A stretch of DNA of 38,638 nt from a virus. Numbering within the stretch: position 1 is the stretch's first letter; each line of letters begins with the position of its first letter. The position numbers and the translations under genes are program-made. Under the pieces are notes generated by a model that did no database searches, was not told where the DNA came from, and saw only the letters and a list, made by a program, of their open reading frames with translations. Positions 31,145 to 38,638 of this stretch are shown in pieces. Location of the stretch: positions 1-38,638 of the IMG/VR virus record IMGVR_UViG_3300042938_000134; one strand, 5' to 3'.

Positions 31145-31767
31145 TGGCACTGACTACATACGCAGAACTGAAGACATCCATTGGCGACTGGCTTAACCGA
31201 GCCGACCTGACTGCTGTCATTCCTGACTTTATCTCTCTGGCCGAGGCACAAGTGGAACGTACACTGCGCACCAGGCAGATGATCGTCAGGGCCAATGCGT
31301 CTTTTGATGCGCAATATGGCGCTGTGCCTGCTGACTTTTTGGAGACCAAATCCCTCAAGCTCACAAGCACAAACCCCCAGACCCCACTGTCGTTTTTGAG
31401 CATTGATGCACTAGATGCTGAGATGACCAAGTACACGGCCAGTGGCAAGCCAAAATTCTTTGGCATTGTTGGTGGCCAGTTTCGCATTGTCCCAACACCT
31501 GATGCCACCTACACCACCGAGCTGACCTATTACGCAAAGTTGTCAAAGTTATCAACTAGCAACACGACTAATTGGCTTTTGACATCAAACCCCGACATTT
31601 ATCTGTATGGTGCGCTATTACAGGCTGCACCATACTTGCAAGATGATGCGAGAATCCAAGTGTGGGCGACACTCTATGAGCGAGCCTTGAATGATTCACA
31701 AACTGCCGATGATCGAAGTGCATCTTCTGGTGGTGCATTGCTGACCCGTGCGAAGACTTTTGGATAA
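31144..31767 (+). CDS. Head-tail adaptor, SU10 type
   Basis: 207 residues from ATG 31144 (MALTTYAELKTSIGDWLNR), sharing a base with the upstream stop; an earlier in-frame start lies in the previous gene. The N-terminus, FISLAEAQVERTLRTRQM and PDIYLYGALLQAAPYLQDD.R...W...YERAL are the signature of the SU10/gp4-like adaptor family that extends the portal and connects it to the tail hub. Confidence 0.83.
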   Translation: MALTTYAELKTSIGDWLNRADLTAVIPDFISLAEAQVERTLRTRQMIVRANASFDAQYGAVPADFLETKSLKLTSTNPQTPLSFLSIDALDAEMTKYTASGKPKFFGIVGGQFRIVPTPDATYTTELTYYAKLSKLSTSNTTNWLLTSNPDIYLYGALLQAAPYLQDDARIQVWATLYERALNDSQTADDRSASSGGALLTRAKTFG

Positions 31768-31775
31768 GGACTGAT

Positions 31776-32174
31776 ATGTCATCTTTTACCGACTACACCG
31801 AAAACCTAGTTTTAACTTACTTGCTGACCACAGGCTCTGTCACACGCCCCACGGCTTGGTATGTTGGCCTCTTCACGGCTGCACCCAGTGACACTGGTGG
31901 CGGCACTGAGGTGTCTGGCAGCGCCTATGCGCGAGTGGTGACTGGCACGATCACTGTCTCCGGCACAAGCCCCACAAACGCAACAAACGCAGCGGCCATC
32001 GAGTTTGCAGCTGCTAGTGGCGGTAACTGGGGATCAATTGGCTGGGCCGGCATCTTTGATGCAAGTACCAGTGGCAATCTATTAGCCTGGGCAGCGCTAT
32101 CAACTGCACGCACCATCAATGATGGCGATGTGCTGCGCATTCCAGCTGGCGACCTTGATGTCACATTGACATGA
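31776..32174 (+). CDS. Tail-associated beta-sandwich protein (Gp80-like)
   Basis: 132 residues. TDYTENLVLTYLLTTGSVTRPTAWYVGLFTAAPSDTGGGTEVSGSAYAR is a pattern found in small phage tail proteins related to the Gp80 family; the rest is Ser/Thr/Gly strands ending ...DVLRIPAGDLDVTLT. Starts 9 nt after the adaptor gene. Likely a decorating or fibre-linked tail component. Confidence 0.65.
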   Translation: MSSFTDYTENLVLTYLLTTGSVTRPTAWYVGLFTAAPSDTGGGTEVSGSAYARVVTGTITVSGTSPTNATNAAAIEFAAASGGNWGSIGWAGIFDASTSGNLLAWAALSTARTINDGDVLRIPAGDLDVTLT

Positions 32175-32175
32175 C

Positions 32176-32937
32176 ATGGCAGCCTATGGTCTTGGCCCGT
32201 ATGGACAAGGGAATTACTCCTATGGCGTAAGCCTTGGAGCAGTTACCCTTGCAGCCACCAGCACGGCTGCAATCAATGGACAGCGCGTCTGCATAGGCGC
32301 GTTTTCTGTTTCAGCCTCTAGCACAGAGACTGTCAGCGCCAATGTAGTCAAGACAGCATCATTCTCTGTTTCAGCGTCTAGCACTGCGACAGCAGCTGCA
32401 CAACGCATTGCCATTGGCGCGGCCACGGCCACAAGCGCCAGCACCATGGCCGCAAATGCGGTGCGGTATGCCATAGGTGCATCGACACTTGCGGCAAGCT
32501 CTAGCGCCAGCTTTGCGGCCATCAGGGTGGCCATTGGTGCATTCACATCAGTAGATGAAAGCGCCATGTCTGTGGCGGCCATCAGGGTCCCACTGATTCA
32601 GATTCTGATTCAAGACTTTGGCGTAATGACTGTGGCCACCAAGGTGGTGCTGCGCGGATCAGTGGTGATGGCGGCCCAGTCGGCCATGAGCATCAATGGC
32701 CAGAGAAGACAAAGCACGCCAATCAATTTCACTTGCCAGTCATCCATGACGATTGCCGGCAATCTAAAATGGGTGGCAGAGTCTGACACGGCAGAAACAT
32801 GGGATGCGATCTCTGACAATGCAGAGACCTGGACACCGATCACAGACACATCAGAAACATGGGATGCAATTGCTGACAGCAGTGAAACTTGGTCACCAAT
32901 TGCGGATAATAGCGAATCTTGGCAAATAGCCGCATAG
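32176..32937 (+). CDS. Periodic-repeat virion protein (20-residue and 10-residue repeats)
   Basis: 253 residues. After a Gly/Tyr-rich start (residues 1-20), nine successive 20-residue units run from 21 to 200, typically GA....A.S......A.R..I. From 203 to 252 come five 10-residue units of the form [SAT]D..E[TS]W..I, with Trp at 209, 219, 229, 239 and 249. Such strict periodicity suggests a stacked beta structure with an aromatic ladder at its end. Position between tail protein and fibre suggests an adhesin or fibre component. No family recognised. Confidence 0.65.
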   Translation: MAAYGLGPYGQGNYSYGVSLGAVTLAATSTAAINGQRVCIGAFSVSASSTETVSANVVKTASFSVSASSTATAAAQRIAIGAATATSASTMAANAVRYAIGASTLAASSSASFAAIRVAIGAFTSVDESAMSVAAIRVPLIQILIQDFGVMTVATKVVLRGSVVMAAQSAMSINGQRRQSTPINFTCQSSMTIAGNLKWVAESDTAETWDAISDNAETWTPITDTSETWDAIADSSETWSPIADNSESWQIAA

Positions 32938-32946
32938 GGGTAAAAA

Positions 32947-35151
32947 ATGGCAGATACAACCACAACGAATCTATTGTTGACCAAACCAGAAGTTGGAGCA
33001 TCCACTGATACCTGGGGAACGAAAGTCAATACAGACTTAGACTTGATTGACGCATTGTTTGATGCCGGCCCAGTGCTAAAGGTCGCAAAGGGTGGCACAG
33101 GCATTTCAAGTTTTGGCACTGGTGTGGCCACATTCCTTGGCACGCCATCATCAGCAAACTTGGCAGCAGCAGTTACAGGTGAGACAGGCTCTGGTGCTTT
33201 GGTCTTTGCAAACACTCCTACATTGATAGCACCTTTGCTTGGTACACCGACAAGTGGCGTATTAAGTGCCTGTACTGGCTTACCAATTAGCACTGGCGTA
33301 TCAGGTTTGGGTACTGGTATTGCTACTGCTCTAGCGGTCAATACAGGCTCATCTGGTGCGCCTGTCATCAATGGTGGTGTATTAGGTACACCCTCTAGCG
33401 GTACTGTAACTAATCTAACAGGTACAGCCTCTATCAACATCAATGGTACTGTGGGTGCTACTACTGCTACTACTGGTGCGTTTACTACGCTGTCCGCTTC
33501 TGGCGCTGTCACACTATCGGGCGCAACGGCTAATGGTGTTGCTTTTGCCAACGGCTCCAAAGTCCTGACCACTGGTTCTGCGCTGACGTTTGATGGGGCT
33601 GCATTAAACATTACGCCAGTTTCCGGCAATGCAACCAGCGTGTTGACTGGGGCGTCAACTTCAGGGGCGTGGTCAAATTACAAAAATACCACTGCGGATC
33701 ATTACGTAGGCGCAAACAACAACTCGGGCAGTTTGTTTAGTGGAATTGGCGGTGCAAACTCTTTGGTGCTTGCCGCATACGGAAATCTTCCAATTGGTTT
33801 TGGCATTAACAGCTCAGAACAAATGCGCCTCACCTCAACAGGGTTGGGTATTGGTACAAGTTCGCCTACACAGAAACTTGACGTAAATGGAAAAGCACAG
33901 TTTGCATCAAGTGGAGCTACAGGAACTGCTAATACATTAACATTTGGCGCTTCTGGTAATCAACTAACATTTAATTATGGTGGGGCTAATTATATAAACT
34001 GTTCTGGTACTGGCGCAACAATAGATATTTCGTCTAATTCTGGTACAACTTTTTCAATCAATAACAGCATAAAAGCAACACTTGACACATCAGGCAATCT
34101 AGGCTTGGGAGTTACTCCGAGTGCTTGGGTGGCGTATAAAGCATTGCAAGTTGGTTCTACAGGTGGTGCTCTTTCTTCAAGTTCTTCATCGGATTTTGAG
34201 ATTACAACAAACGCTTACTATTCAGGCGGTTGGCTATCTCAAGGTGCAGGAGTTGCTTCTAGCCGATACCGCTTATTGTCTGGAACACACGCTTGGTTTA
34301 ATGCCCCATCAGGCACAGCAGGAAATGCTATCACCTTTACTCAGGCGATGACTCTGGATGCAAGTGGGAATTTGGGTGTGGGGACTACGAGCAACCCTGA
34401 TACTGCAAGACTTCATGTATCAAAAGCTAGTGGTGAAGTTGCTAGATTCAGTTCACCTAATGGCACAAGTTCGTACATTACGCTTGGTAGAAATGATGCT
34501 ACTGGTGAAGGAATGACGCTTGGATATAGCTCAAGTACAGGCGATTGCACCATTAGCACTATTACAACCCATCCGCTAATTTTCCGCACCAACAACACCG
34601 AACGAGCCAGAATAGACTCTAGCGGTAACTTGCTGGTGGGGACTACGAGTGGTGGTAATCGAAAATTAGAAGTAGTTACTACTGGAACAAATCATGCAAT
34701 TTCTTGTTTATCAGATACTGCTGGTTACGCAACTATTGAATGTATAAATTCAGCTGCTTCTGGAACAAGAAATTTCATTGGATTTCGTGCAAGCCGAGGT
34801 GGTGCTGATGTCGGTTCAATTACTTATAACGGAACTCTAACAGCATACAACACAACATCTGATTACAGACTAAAAACTGTACATGGCGCAGTAACAGGAC
34901 ATGGTTCTCGCATTGATGCACTTGAGCCTGTTGAATACACATGGAACGCAAACGGCACACGGACTCGTGGTTTCTTGGCTCACAAATTCCAAGAAGTTTA
35001 TGCGGGTAGCGTTACTGGTGAAAAAGACGCTGTGGATGCCGATGGAAATCCTGTTTACCAAGCAATGCAAGCAAGTACTGCTGAAGTAATTGCAGACCTT
35101 GTTGCTGAAATTCAATCACTACGTCAGCGTCTTTCTGCCGCTAATCTTTAA
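32947..35151 (+). CDS. Tail fibre with C-terminal S74 intramolecular chaperone
   Basis: 734 residues. N-terminus [27 protein letters not shown] is a common phage fibre start. A Gly/Thr/Ser/Ala-rich repetitive shaft follows ([29 protein letters not shown] units). The last ~98 residues are a Peptidase_S74 / endosialidase-type chaperone: SDYRLK with candidate catalytic Ser638 and Lys642, [22 protein letters not shown] and a final coiled coil ([12 protein letters not shown]). This domain trimerises the fibre and then cleaves itself off. GGGGTAAAAA precedes the ATG. Confidence 0.88.
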   Translation: MADTTTTNLLLTKPEVGASTDTWGTKVNTDLDLIDALFDAGPVLKVAKGGTGISSFGTGVATFLGTPSSANLAAAVTGETGSGALVFANTPTLIAPLLGTPTSGVLSACTGLPISTGVSGLGTGIATALAVNTGSSGAPVINGGVLGTPSSGTVTNLTGTASININGTVGATTATTGAFTTLSASGAVTLSGATANGVAFANGSKVLTTGSALTFDGAALNITPVSGNATSVLTGASTSGAWSNYKNTTADHYVGANNNSGSLFSGIGGANSLVLAAYGNLPIGFGINSSEQMRLTSTGLGIGTSSPTQKLDVNGKAQFASSGATGTANTLTFGASGNQLTFNYGGANYINCSGTGATIDISSNSGTTFSINNSIKATLDTSGNLGLGVTPSAWVAYKALQVGSTGGALSSSSSSDFEITTNAYYSGGWLSQGAGVASSRYRLLSGTHAWFNAPSGTAGNAITFTQAMTLDASGNLGVGTTSNPDTARLHVSKASGEVARFSSPNGTSSYITLGRNDATGEGMTLGYSSSTGDCTISTITTHPLIFRTNNTERARIDSSGNLLVGTTSGGNRKLEVVTTGTNHAISCLSDTAGYATIECINSAASGTRNFIGFRASRGGADVGSITYNGTLTAYNTTSDYRLKTVHGAVTGHGSRIDALEPVEYTWNANGTRTRGFLAHKFQEVYAGSVTGEKDAVDADGNPVYQAMQASTAEVIADLVAEIQSLRQRLSAANL

Positions 35152-35163
35152 AAGGAAAATATC

Positions 35164-35460
35164 ATGACTACTACTTGGAAAATTACCCAGACCGACTATG
35201 AAACCTCCAACGGGTTCATTATTACGGGTCACTGGACTGCAACTGCGGTTGATGGAGACTATACGGCTTCTATCTACTCCACAGCATCTTGGCAAGCAGG
35301 AACACCCACAATCCCATATTCCTCAGTTACTGAAGCTGAAGTATTGAATTGGGTATGGGAAACAGTTGATAAACAAGCCACTGAAGATGCTCTGGCGGCT
35401 AATATTGCTTTGCAGAAGAATCCTGTAACTGCTACTGGCACACCTTGGGGTCAAGCATGA
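35164..35460 (+). CDS. Small conserved tail-region protein
   Basis: 98 residues. MTTTWKITQTDYETSNGFIITGHWTATAVDG resembles a small family often found after fibre genes. Beta-rich N-terminus and helical C-terminus (VLNWVWETVDKQATEDALAANIALQKNP). Possibly a fibre assembly or attachment factor. AAAGGAAAAT precedes the ATG. Overlaps the next gene (ATGA). Confidence 0.6.
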   Translation: MTTTWKITQTDYETSNGFIITGHWTATAVDGDYTASIYSTASWQAGTPTIPYSSVTEAEVLNWVWETVDKQATEDALAANIALQKNPVTATGTPWGQA

Positions 35461-35606
35461 AATTAGAGTTAGACGTTAACGAGATTAACTTTGTATTACA
35501 AACTTTGGGGCAGTTGCCCTCGAGTAGTGGCGTGTGGCCTCTTATCGTAAAGATTAAAGAACAGGCTGAAGCGCAAGTTCCTAAAGAAGCACCAGCTGCT
35601 GAGTGA
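35457..35606 (+). CDS. Small hypothetical protein, 49 aa
   Basis: ATG 35457 overlaps the upstream TGA. Product MKLELDVNEINFVLQTLGQ... then VWPLIVKIKEQAEAQV and an acidic end. This matches the pattern of tiny helical phage proteins encoded after tail genes. TGA 35604-35606 overlaps a possible GTG start of the next gene. Confidence 0.6.
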   Translation: MKLELDVNEINFVLQTLGQLPSSSGVWPLIVKIKEQAEAQVPKEAPAAE

Positions 35607-35608
35607 TC

Positions 35609-35806
35609 ATGGATGCCGATGTTGACAAAAGGCTTGCCGTGCATGAAGCGATCTGTTTAGAGAGATACAACAACATTGACAAGTCACTGCGCGATGGGGA
35701 CAAGCGCATGACCAAGATTGAATATCTTTTGTATGCGGTAATCATTGCGGTCTTGTTTGGACCAGGTGTTGCTGCCGAATTCGTCAAGAAAATATTCGGG
35801 CTATGA
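35609..35806 (+). CDS. Small membrane protein, XhlA-like layout (copy B, complete)
   Basis: 65 residues from ATG 35609 (MDADVDKRLAVHE); a GTG at 35603, which overlaps the upstream TGA, is an equally possible start adding two residues. A charged helical N-terminus (RYNNIDKSLRDGDKRMTKIEY) is followed by one transmembrane helix and a short KKIFGL tail. The layout recalls XhlA-type haemolysin accessory proteins. Complete version of the frame truncated at the left edge. Confidence 0.65.
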   Translation: MDADVDKRLAVHEAICLERYNNIDKSLRDGDKRMTKIEYLLYAVIIAVLFGPGVAAEFVKKIFGL

Positions 35807-35895
35807 GAGACTGGGCCGTGGCAATCATTGCTGCGGCCTCACTGGTGGCCACCATCATCTGGTGCTTCACTGTCATCATTTTGTTTTGGCCATGA
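35803..35895 (+). CDS. Membrane microprotein, 30 aa (copy B)
   Basis: ATG 35803 and TGA 35893-35895 overlap their neighbours by 4 nt, exactly as in copy A (179-271). The product begins MRDWAVAIIAAASLVATII and is a single hydrophobic helix ending FWP. The middle differs from copy A (VCITVFVIWGS) while the ends are conserved, the pattern expected for a selected membrane peptide. Confidence 0.6.
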   Translation: MRDWAVAIIAAASLVATIIWCFTVIILFWP

Positions 35896-36020
35896 TTTAT
35901 GCTCTGGTCCTATTAGCGGCAGCAGCTGTCGAATACAGATGTGTCAAATGGACATGGACCGGTGATGTCTACAATCGGAGGGTTGTCTGCATCAAGTGGG
36001 AAAAGGTAGAACGGAAATGA
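35892..36020 (+). CDS. Small membrane-anchored protein, 42 aa (copy B)
   Basis: Homologue of 268-393 with one extra residue (MIYALVLLAAAAVEYR...). N-terminal hydrophobic helix, then a basic tail with two Cys and a GDVYNRRVVC core unchanged from copy A. ATG overlaps upstream and downstream stops or starts by 4 nt. Confidence 0.6.
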   Translation: MIYALVLLAAAAVEYRCVKWTWTGDVYNRRVVCIKWEKVERK

Positions 36021-36511
36021 TCGATCCAATCAGCGCATTAGAAGGTCTGCAAAGCGCCATCAGCATGGTGAAAAAGGCCAGCAAAGTGGCTAGTGATCTG
36101 GGTTCATTAGCCCCAATGCTGGGCAAAATGTTCGATGCCAAGAGCCAATGTACCAAGGCCCTGCTTGATGCTAAGAAAAACAAAGGCTCAAACATGGGTC
36201 AGGCTCTTCAGATTGAGATGGCTTTGGAGCAAGCTAGAGCGTTTGAGGAAGAGTTAAAGATGCTCTTCATGACCACAGGTAAGGTTGACGTTTGGAACAA
36301 GATTAAAGCTCGTCAAGACCAGATGGACATTGATGACGCAAGAGAACTTAGGGCTTTAGAGAGAGCAGAGAAGAAGGCTAAAGAGAAGGAAGATGAGATG
36401 AATGAGTTAGCCATGATCATTGGCGGTGTGGCTTTTGTTTTGTTCTTGGTTGGAATCGGTATCTATGAACTCATGGAGTTTTGTGATACCACTAAAAGGT
36501 GTGGTCGGTGA
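36017..36511 (+). CDS. Coiled-coil protein with C-terminal membrane segment (copy B)
   Basis: 164 residues from ATG 36017 (MIDPISALEG), overlapping the upstream stop; copy A has one extra Ile at its start. N-terminal 50 residues are well conserved with copy A; the coiled coil (about 95-130) and membrane segment (about 131-151) are diverged but keep their character. Function unknown. Confidence 0.72.
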   Translation: MIDPISALEGLQSAISMVKKASKVASDLGSLAPMLGKMFDAKSQCTKALLDAKKNKGSNMGQALQIEMALEQARAFEEELKMLFMTTGKVDVWNKIKARQDQMDIDDARELRALERAEKKAKEKEDEMNELAMIIGGVAFVLFLVGIGIYELMEFCDTTKRCGR

Positions 36512-36663
36512 ATGAGTACCAGAAGACCTTTGACCTGTGCCTCAAGATATTCGTTTACGGGTGTGTGGCATTATGGTTTCTAGGCTTCTTGAAGTTTTTG
36601 CCGGATGACCTCTCGGACCGCATCGTTAATTTACTGTTGGGCAGAGTAGGATTGGGAAAATGA
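36508..36663 (+). CDS. Membrane microprotein, 51 aa (copy B)
   Basis: GTG 36508 overlaps the preceding TGA (GTGA), as in copy A at 887. Conserved residues include NEYQKTFDLCLKIF and LPDDLSDRIVNLLLGR. One transmembrane helix. TGA overlaps the lipoprotein ATG. Conservation of start codon, length and overlaps across the two diverged copies supports coding. Confidence 0.6.
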   Translation: MNEYQKTFDLCLKIFVYGCVALWFLGFLKFLPDDLSDRIVNLLLGRVGLGK

Positions 36664-36863
36664 GATATCTATTGCTTCTTTTACTGCTGACTGGCTGCGA
36701 AGATCGTTATCGATACAAGTGCCAGAATCCTGACCATTTCCATGCACCAGAGTGTCAGAAGCCAAAGTGCTTATTTACCCAGATGTGTCCAGAATACTTG
36801 GTCGCACCCATCTTGGACAAAAAGATTGGTGATGTCCAACCACAAGAGGAAGCCAAAAAATGA
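36660..36863 (+). CDS. Cysteine-rich small lipoprotein, 67 aa (copy B)
   Basis: Signal peptide MRYLLLLLLLTGC with lipobox LLTGC at Cys13. The mature part is nearly identical to copy A for its first ~40 residues; differences fall near the C-terminus (LDKKIGDV against LEKKVNDV). Overlaps both neighbours by 4 nt. Confidence 0.7.
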   Translation: MRYLLLLLLLTGCEDRYRYKCQNPDHFHAPECQKPKCLFTQMCPEYLVAPILDKKIGDVQPQEEAKK

Positions 36864-37405
36864 AACTTTCTGAAGTTAAAAGCACAGAGGAAACGATTGA
36901 GCTTCTGAAAGTTTATGGGTGGCTTTTTGCAGTGGTTGTTGTCATGCTTGTCTTTGGCTTCACAGTGTTTGCAATGCTCTATTCTGTAATTTTTGTGACC
37001 CAACCAATCAAATCAATGGCCCCGATTGACAGCGCTTTTACCAAGCTCTTGAATGACGTTGTGCTTTTATTGGTTGGAAGTATCAGCACATTGATCGGAA
37101 TGTTTGCCATCAACAAGGGTGCTAAATCATTTGCTGGAAGAATGAATCCAACGCCACCCATGGGCCAGTGCATAGGCCAGCCCATGCAGGGCTATGGCCA
37201 GCAATACGGCTACAGCAACAATCACGGGTTTAACGCAAAGACCAACGGCATCCCATCACAGCCATTTGGTGCAATGCCCACTTGGACCAATCCAGAGCTA
37301 GACGAGTCTTGGACTCCTGGTCCACCACCAGACACGCCACCGGACCATCTTGAGGATGACCATGAGCGCATTCAACTGGCAGCTGCTAGACAGGAGGCTG
37401 AATAA
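36860..37405 (+). CDS. Two-helix membrane protein with Pro-rich tail (copy B)
   Basis: 181 residues. Membrane half identical to copy A in amino-acid sequence; the Met/Gln/Gly stretch is longer by two residues (QPMQGYGQQYG) and the C-terminus ends AAARQEAE instead of AQAREESE. Two transmembrane helices (about 20-45, 66-85). Best positional candidate for holin. The last base of its stop is the first base of the Rz start. Confidence 0.65.
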   Translation: MKLSEVKSTEETIELLKVYGWLFAVVVVMLVFGFTVFAMLYSVIFVTQPIKSMAPIDSAFTKLLNDVVLLLVGSISTLIGMFAINKGAKSFAGRMNPTPPMGQCIGQPMQGYGQQYGYSNNHGFNAKTNGIPSQPFGAMPTWTNPELDESWTPGPPPDTPPDHLEDDHERIQLAAARQEAE

Positions 37406-37881
37406 TGTTTGGAATACCACTCCCTTGGATTGCATTTGCTGTGGGCATTGCCCTGCTTGGCTCATACAAAGGCGGCTATCACTATGGATGGACAGACAGG
37501 GACAATGACATGAAGCTGGCCATTGCCCAAAAGAATGAAGAGGCCAGAGCCAAAGAGGCAGAGCTTGGCACTAAATTGATTGATCAGGAAACGAAACTCA
37601 GAAAGGCCCAAGATGATGTCAAGAAAAAACAGTCTGCTATGCATGAGCTTGCTCGCACTGGCCGGCTGCGGCTCCCAGCCCCAAGTTGTCCACAAACCAA
37701 TGCAAGTACCCCCATTGCCCTTGGAAATCCACAACCCACAGATACCACTGAAACCGAACTTGAGCGACAGACTATTGCAGCTCTTATCGACATCGCAGCC
37801 GAAGGAGACAAAGCAATCACCAAGCTCAACGCCTGCGTCAGCGCCTACGAAGAAGTAAGGAGAATTGTCAATGGTCAATAG
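37405..37881 (+). CDS. Inner-membrane spanin Rz (copy B)
   Basis: 158 residues with N-terminal signal anchor (MFGIPLPWIAFAVGIALLGSY), a coiled coil about 30-85, and C-terminal Cys and YEEVRRIVNG motif. The anchor-proximal DRDNDMK.AIAQKN.EAR block and the C-terminus match copy A; the region in between, which also encodes Rz1, is highly diverged. Overlaps the endolysin start by 11 nt. Confidence 0.8.
   Translation: MFGIPLPWIAFAVGIALLGSYKGGYHYGWTDRDNDMKLAIAQKNEEARAKEAELGTKLIDQETKLRKAQDDVKKKQSAMHELARTGRLRLPAPSCPQTNASTPIALGNPQPTDTTETELERQTIAALIDIAAEGDKAITKLNACVSAYEEVRRIVNGQ
37616..37858 (+). CDS. Outer-membrane spanin lipoprotein Rz1, nested in Rz (copy B)
   Basis: 80 residues from ATG 37616 (or 37613, one residue longer), nested in the +1 frame of Rz. 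Signal peptide SLLCMSLLALAGC with lipobox LAGC; mature part Pro-rich (MQVPPLPLEIHNPQIP) and longer than in copy A, with a Ser/Thr/Pro/Lys tail. It keeps the VPPLP core of copy A. Confidence 0.8.
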   Translation: MSRKNSLLCMSLLALAGCGSQPQVVHKPMQVPPLPLEIHNPQIPLKPNLSDRLLQLLSTSQPKETKQSPSSTPASAPTKK

Positions 37882-38464
37882 TGAGCAATTGTCTAGGCTG
37901 CACATTGGTCCAGAGTGGGTCGATGCGCTCAACGAAACATTCCAGCGCTTTGATATTTCAACGCCACTGCGCCAGGCTGCCTTTATCGGCCAGTGTGGCC
38001 ATGAGTGCGGCAATTTCAGAATCCTTGAAGAGAACTTGAACTACAGAGCAGAAGCACTGCAAAAGCTCTGGCCCAAGCGCTTTGATGCGGCCAAGGCACA
38101 GATGTGTGCCAAGAATCCCAAGCTCATTGCCAACACTGTCTACAGCAGCCGAATGGGCAACCGAGATGAGGCAAGTGGTGATGGATACAGATTTAGAGGC
38201 CGTGGGTGCATCCAGCTCACAGGGTCTGCGAACTACCACCATGCTGGCAAGGCGCTGGGTGTGGACCTGATCATGCAGCCCGAGCTGGTGGCCACACCCC
38301 AGTATGCTGCGCTGACTGCCGGATGGTTCTGGGACACCCACAAGCTCAACCAGTATGCAGACAACCAAGACTATCGGACCATGACCAAAAAGATCAATGG
38401 CGGGTTCATTGGCCTCGATGACCGCATCAAGCACATCAACCATGCCCTGTCTGTCCTGACATAA
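37871..38464 (+). CDS. Endolysin, GH19 chitinase-like lysozyme (copy B)
   Basis: 197 residues from ATG 37871, preceded by AAGGAG; a TTG two codons earlier is less likely. Catalytic GHECGNF (Glu45), Glu100 in RDEASGDG, GRGCIQLTG and KINGG..GLDDR are all retained. Compared with 2265-2858, substitutions cluster in residues about 49-82 and 105-135 and are few elsewhere. Function as for copy A. Confidence 0.9.
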   Translation: MVNSEQLSRLHIGPEWVDALNETFQRFDISTPLRQAAFIGQCGHECGNFRILEENLNYRAEALQKLWPKRFDAAKAQMCAKNPKLIANTVYSSRMGNRDEASGDGYRFRGRGCIQLTGSANYHHAGKALGVDLIMQPELVATPQYAALTAGWFWDTHKLNQYADNQDYRTMTKKINGGFIGLDDRIKHINHALSVLT

Positions 38465-38470
38465 TTAGCC

Positions 38471-38638
38471 ATGGCCACTAAGCAGCAACAATTAGAGACT
38501 CCATCGATACCGAGTCTGGGTTTCCCCCCAGAAGCGTATGAGCGCAGGCACTTGAATGAGAACAATGGTTCTTTGAATATTTACTTTAAAAAGGTCTCAA
38601 GTGTCTTGGGGTCTTTGTTTGGATTACGGGGTGGGCGC
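38471..38638 (+). CDS. Virion-associated protein, 3' partial (copy B of 2866-3516)
   Basis: 56 codons run off the right edge. The first ~27 residues (MATKQQQLETPSIPSLGFPPEAYERR) differ from copy A, after which the frame is identical in DNA to 2950-3033. This identical end is what would let an assembler or a circular genome join back to 3033, continuing into the beta-rich domain encoded to the left. Confidence 0.7.
   Translation, partial: MATKQQQLETPSIPSLGFPPEAYERRHLNENNGSLNIYFKKVSSVLGSLFGLRGGR

Larger units (their letters stand above)
35625..38638 (+). repeat. Right copy of the ~3.0-kb diverged terminal duplication
   Basis: Counterpart of 1-3033. If the ends represent one locus in two strain variants, the genome is circular or circularly permuted with a unit length of about 35.6 kb, consistent with headful packaging. 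If both copies are physically present, the phage carries two lysis cassettes in tandem across the packaging junction. Confidence 0.9.

Noticed and set aside
32610-33629. A 339-residue minus-strand open frame
   Set aside because: It spans two plus-strand tail genes with clear motifs and consists of low-complexity Val/Pro/Ala sequence complementary to repetitive shaft codons.
1-38638. Lysogeny module (integrase, att sites, CI repressor)
   Set aside because: Only a small Cro-like HTH protein is present; no recombinase motif was found on either strand.
1-38638. Diversity-generating retroelement around the tail fibre
   Set aside because: No reverse transcriptase motif (such as YxDD in a suitable protein) and no template/variable repeat pair were seen near 32947-35151.

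Overview
The window is a nearly complete genome of a short-tailed (podovirus-type) double-stranded DNA phage. The evidence is a P22/SU10-type virion set: Sf6-like small terminase, large terminase, long portal, scaffold, SU10-type major capsid protein, head-tail adaptor, gp10-like tail hub and a run of large internal (ejection) proteins. Two spanin pairs (Rz with nested Rz1) and a GH19 endolysin point to a Gram-negative host. Shine-Dalgarno starts, ATGA-coupled genes and DnaA-box-like sites fit a proteobacterium; the exact host is not readable. I see no integrase, DNA polymerase, RNA polymerase, tRNA, CRISPR array or reverse transcriptase, so it looks like a lytic phage that relies on host polymerases.

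Layout. 1-2858: lysis cassette made of a chain of tiny membrane proteins, a lipoprotein, Rz/Rz1 and endolysin. 2866-11918: virion proteins (an all-beta protein, gp10-like hub, acetyltransferase-like protein and four internal or ejection proteins). 11919-14181: a block mostly on the minus strand with small regulators, a GIY-YIG-like endonuclease and a DUF2815-type ssDNA-binding protein, plus one plus-strand Cro-like gene. 14291-19043: replication and recombination genes (SNF2 helicase, Fe-S PD-(D/E)XK nuclease, PrimPol-helicase). 19041-20756: VRR-NUC nuclease and small terminase between two origin-like regions carrying iterons and DnaA boxes. 20757-30133: small genes, large terminase, small conserved phage proteins, a glycosyltransferase, a methyltransferase, portal, scaffold and capsid. 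30180-35460: head completion and tail genes ending in an S74-type tail fibre. 35457-38638: a second, diverged copy of the lysis cassette, running back into the gene found at 2866.

The standout feature is a compact 260-nt group I intron (28998-29257) in the major capsid gene. It falls exactly between codons 29 and 30. P1 to P9.2 can be drawn by eye, with P7.1/P7.2 as in the IA subgroup of phage introns, and the intron carries no endonuclease gene. Splicing restores a 320-residue SU10-type capsid protein. Without splicing, the frame stops at the first intron codon. A GIY-YIG-like free-standing endonuclease lies about 16 kb away and could be a mobility partner, which is untested.

The second notable feature is the pair of diverged ends: 1-3033 and 35625-38638 have the same genes in the same order, but identity switches sharply along them. 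The outermost 100 nt and 84 nt are identical. This looks like a circular or circularly permuted genome of about 35.6 kb whose contig was closed through two co-occurring strain variants, although a real tandem duplication cannot be excluded from sequence alone.
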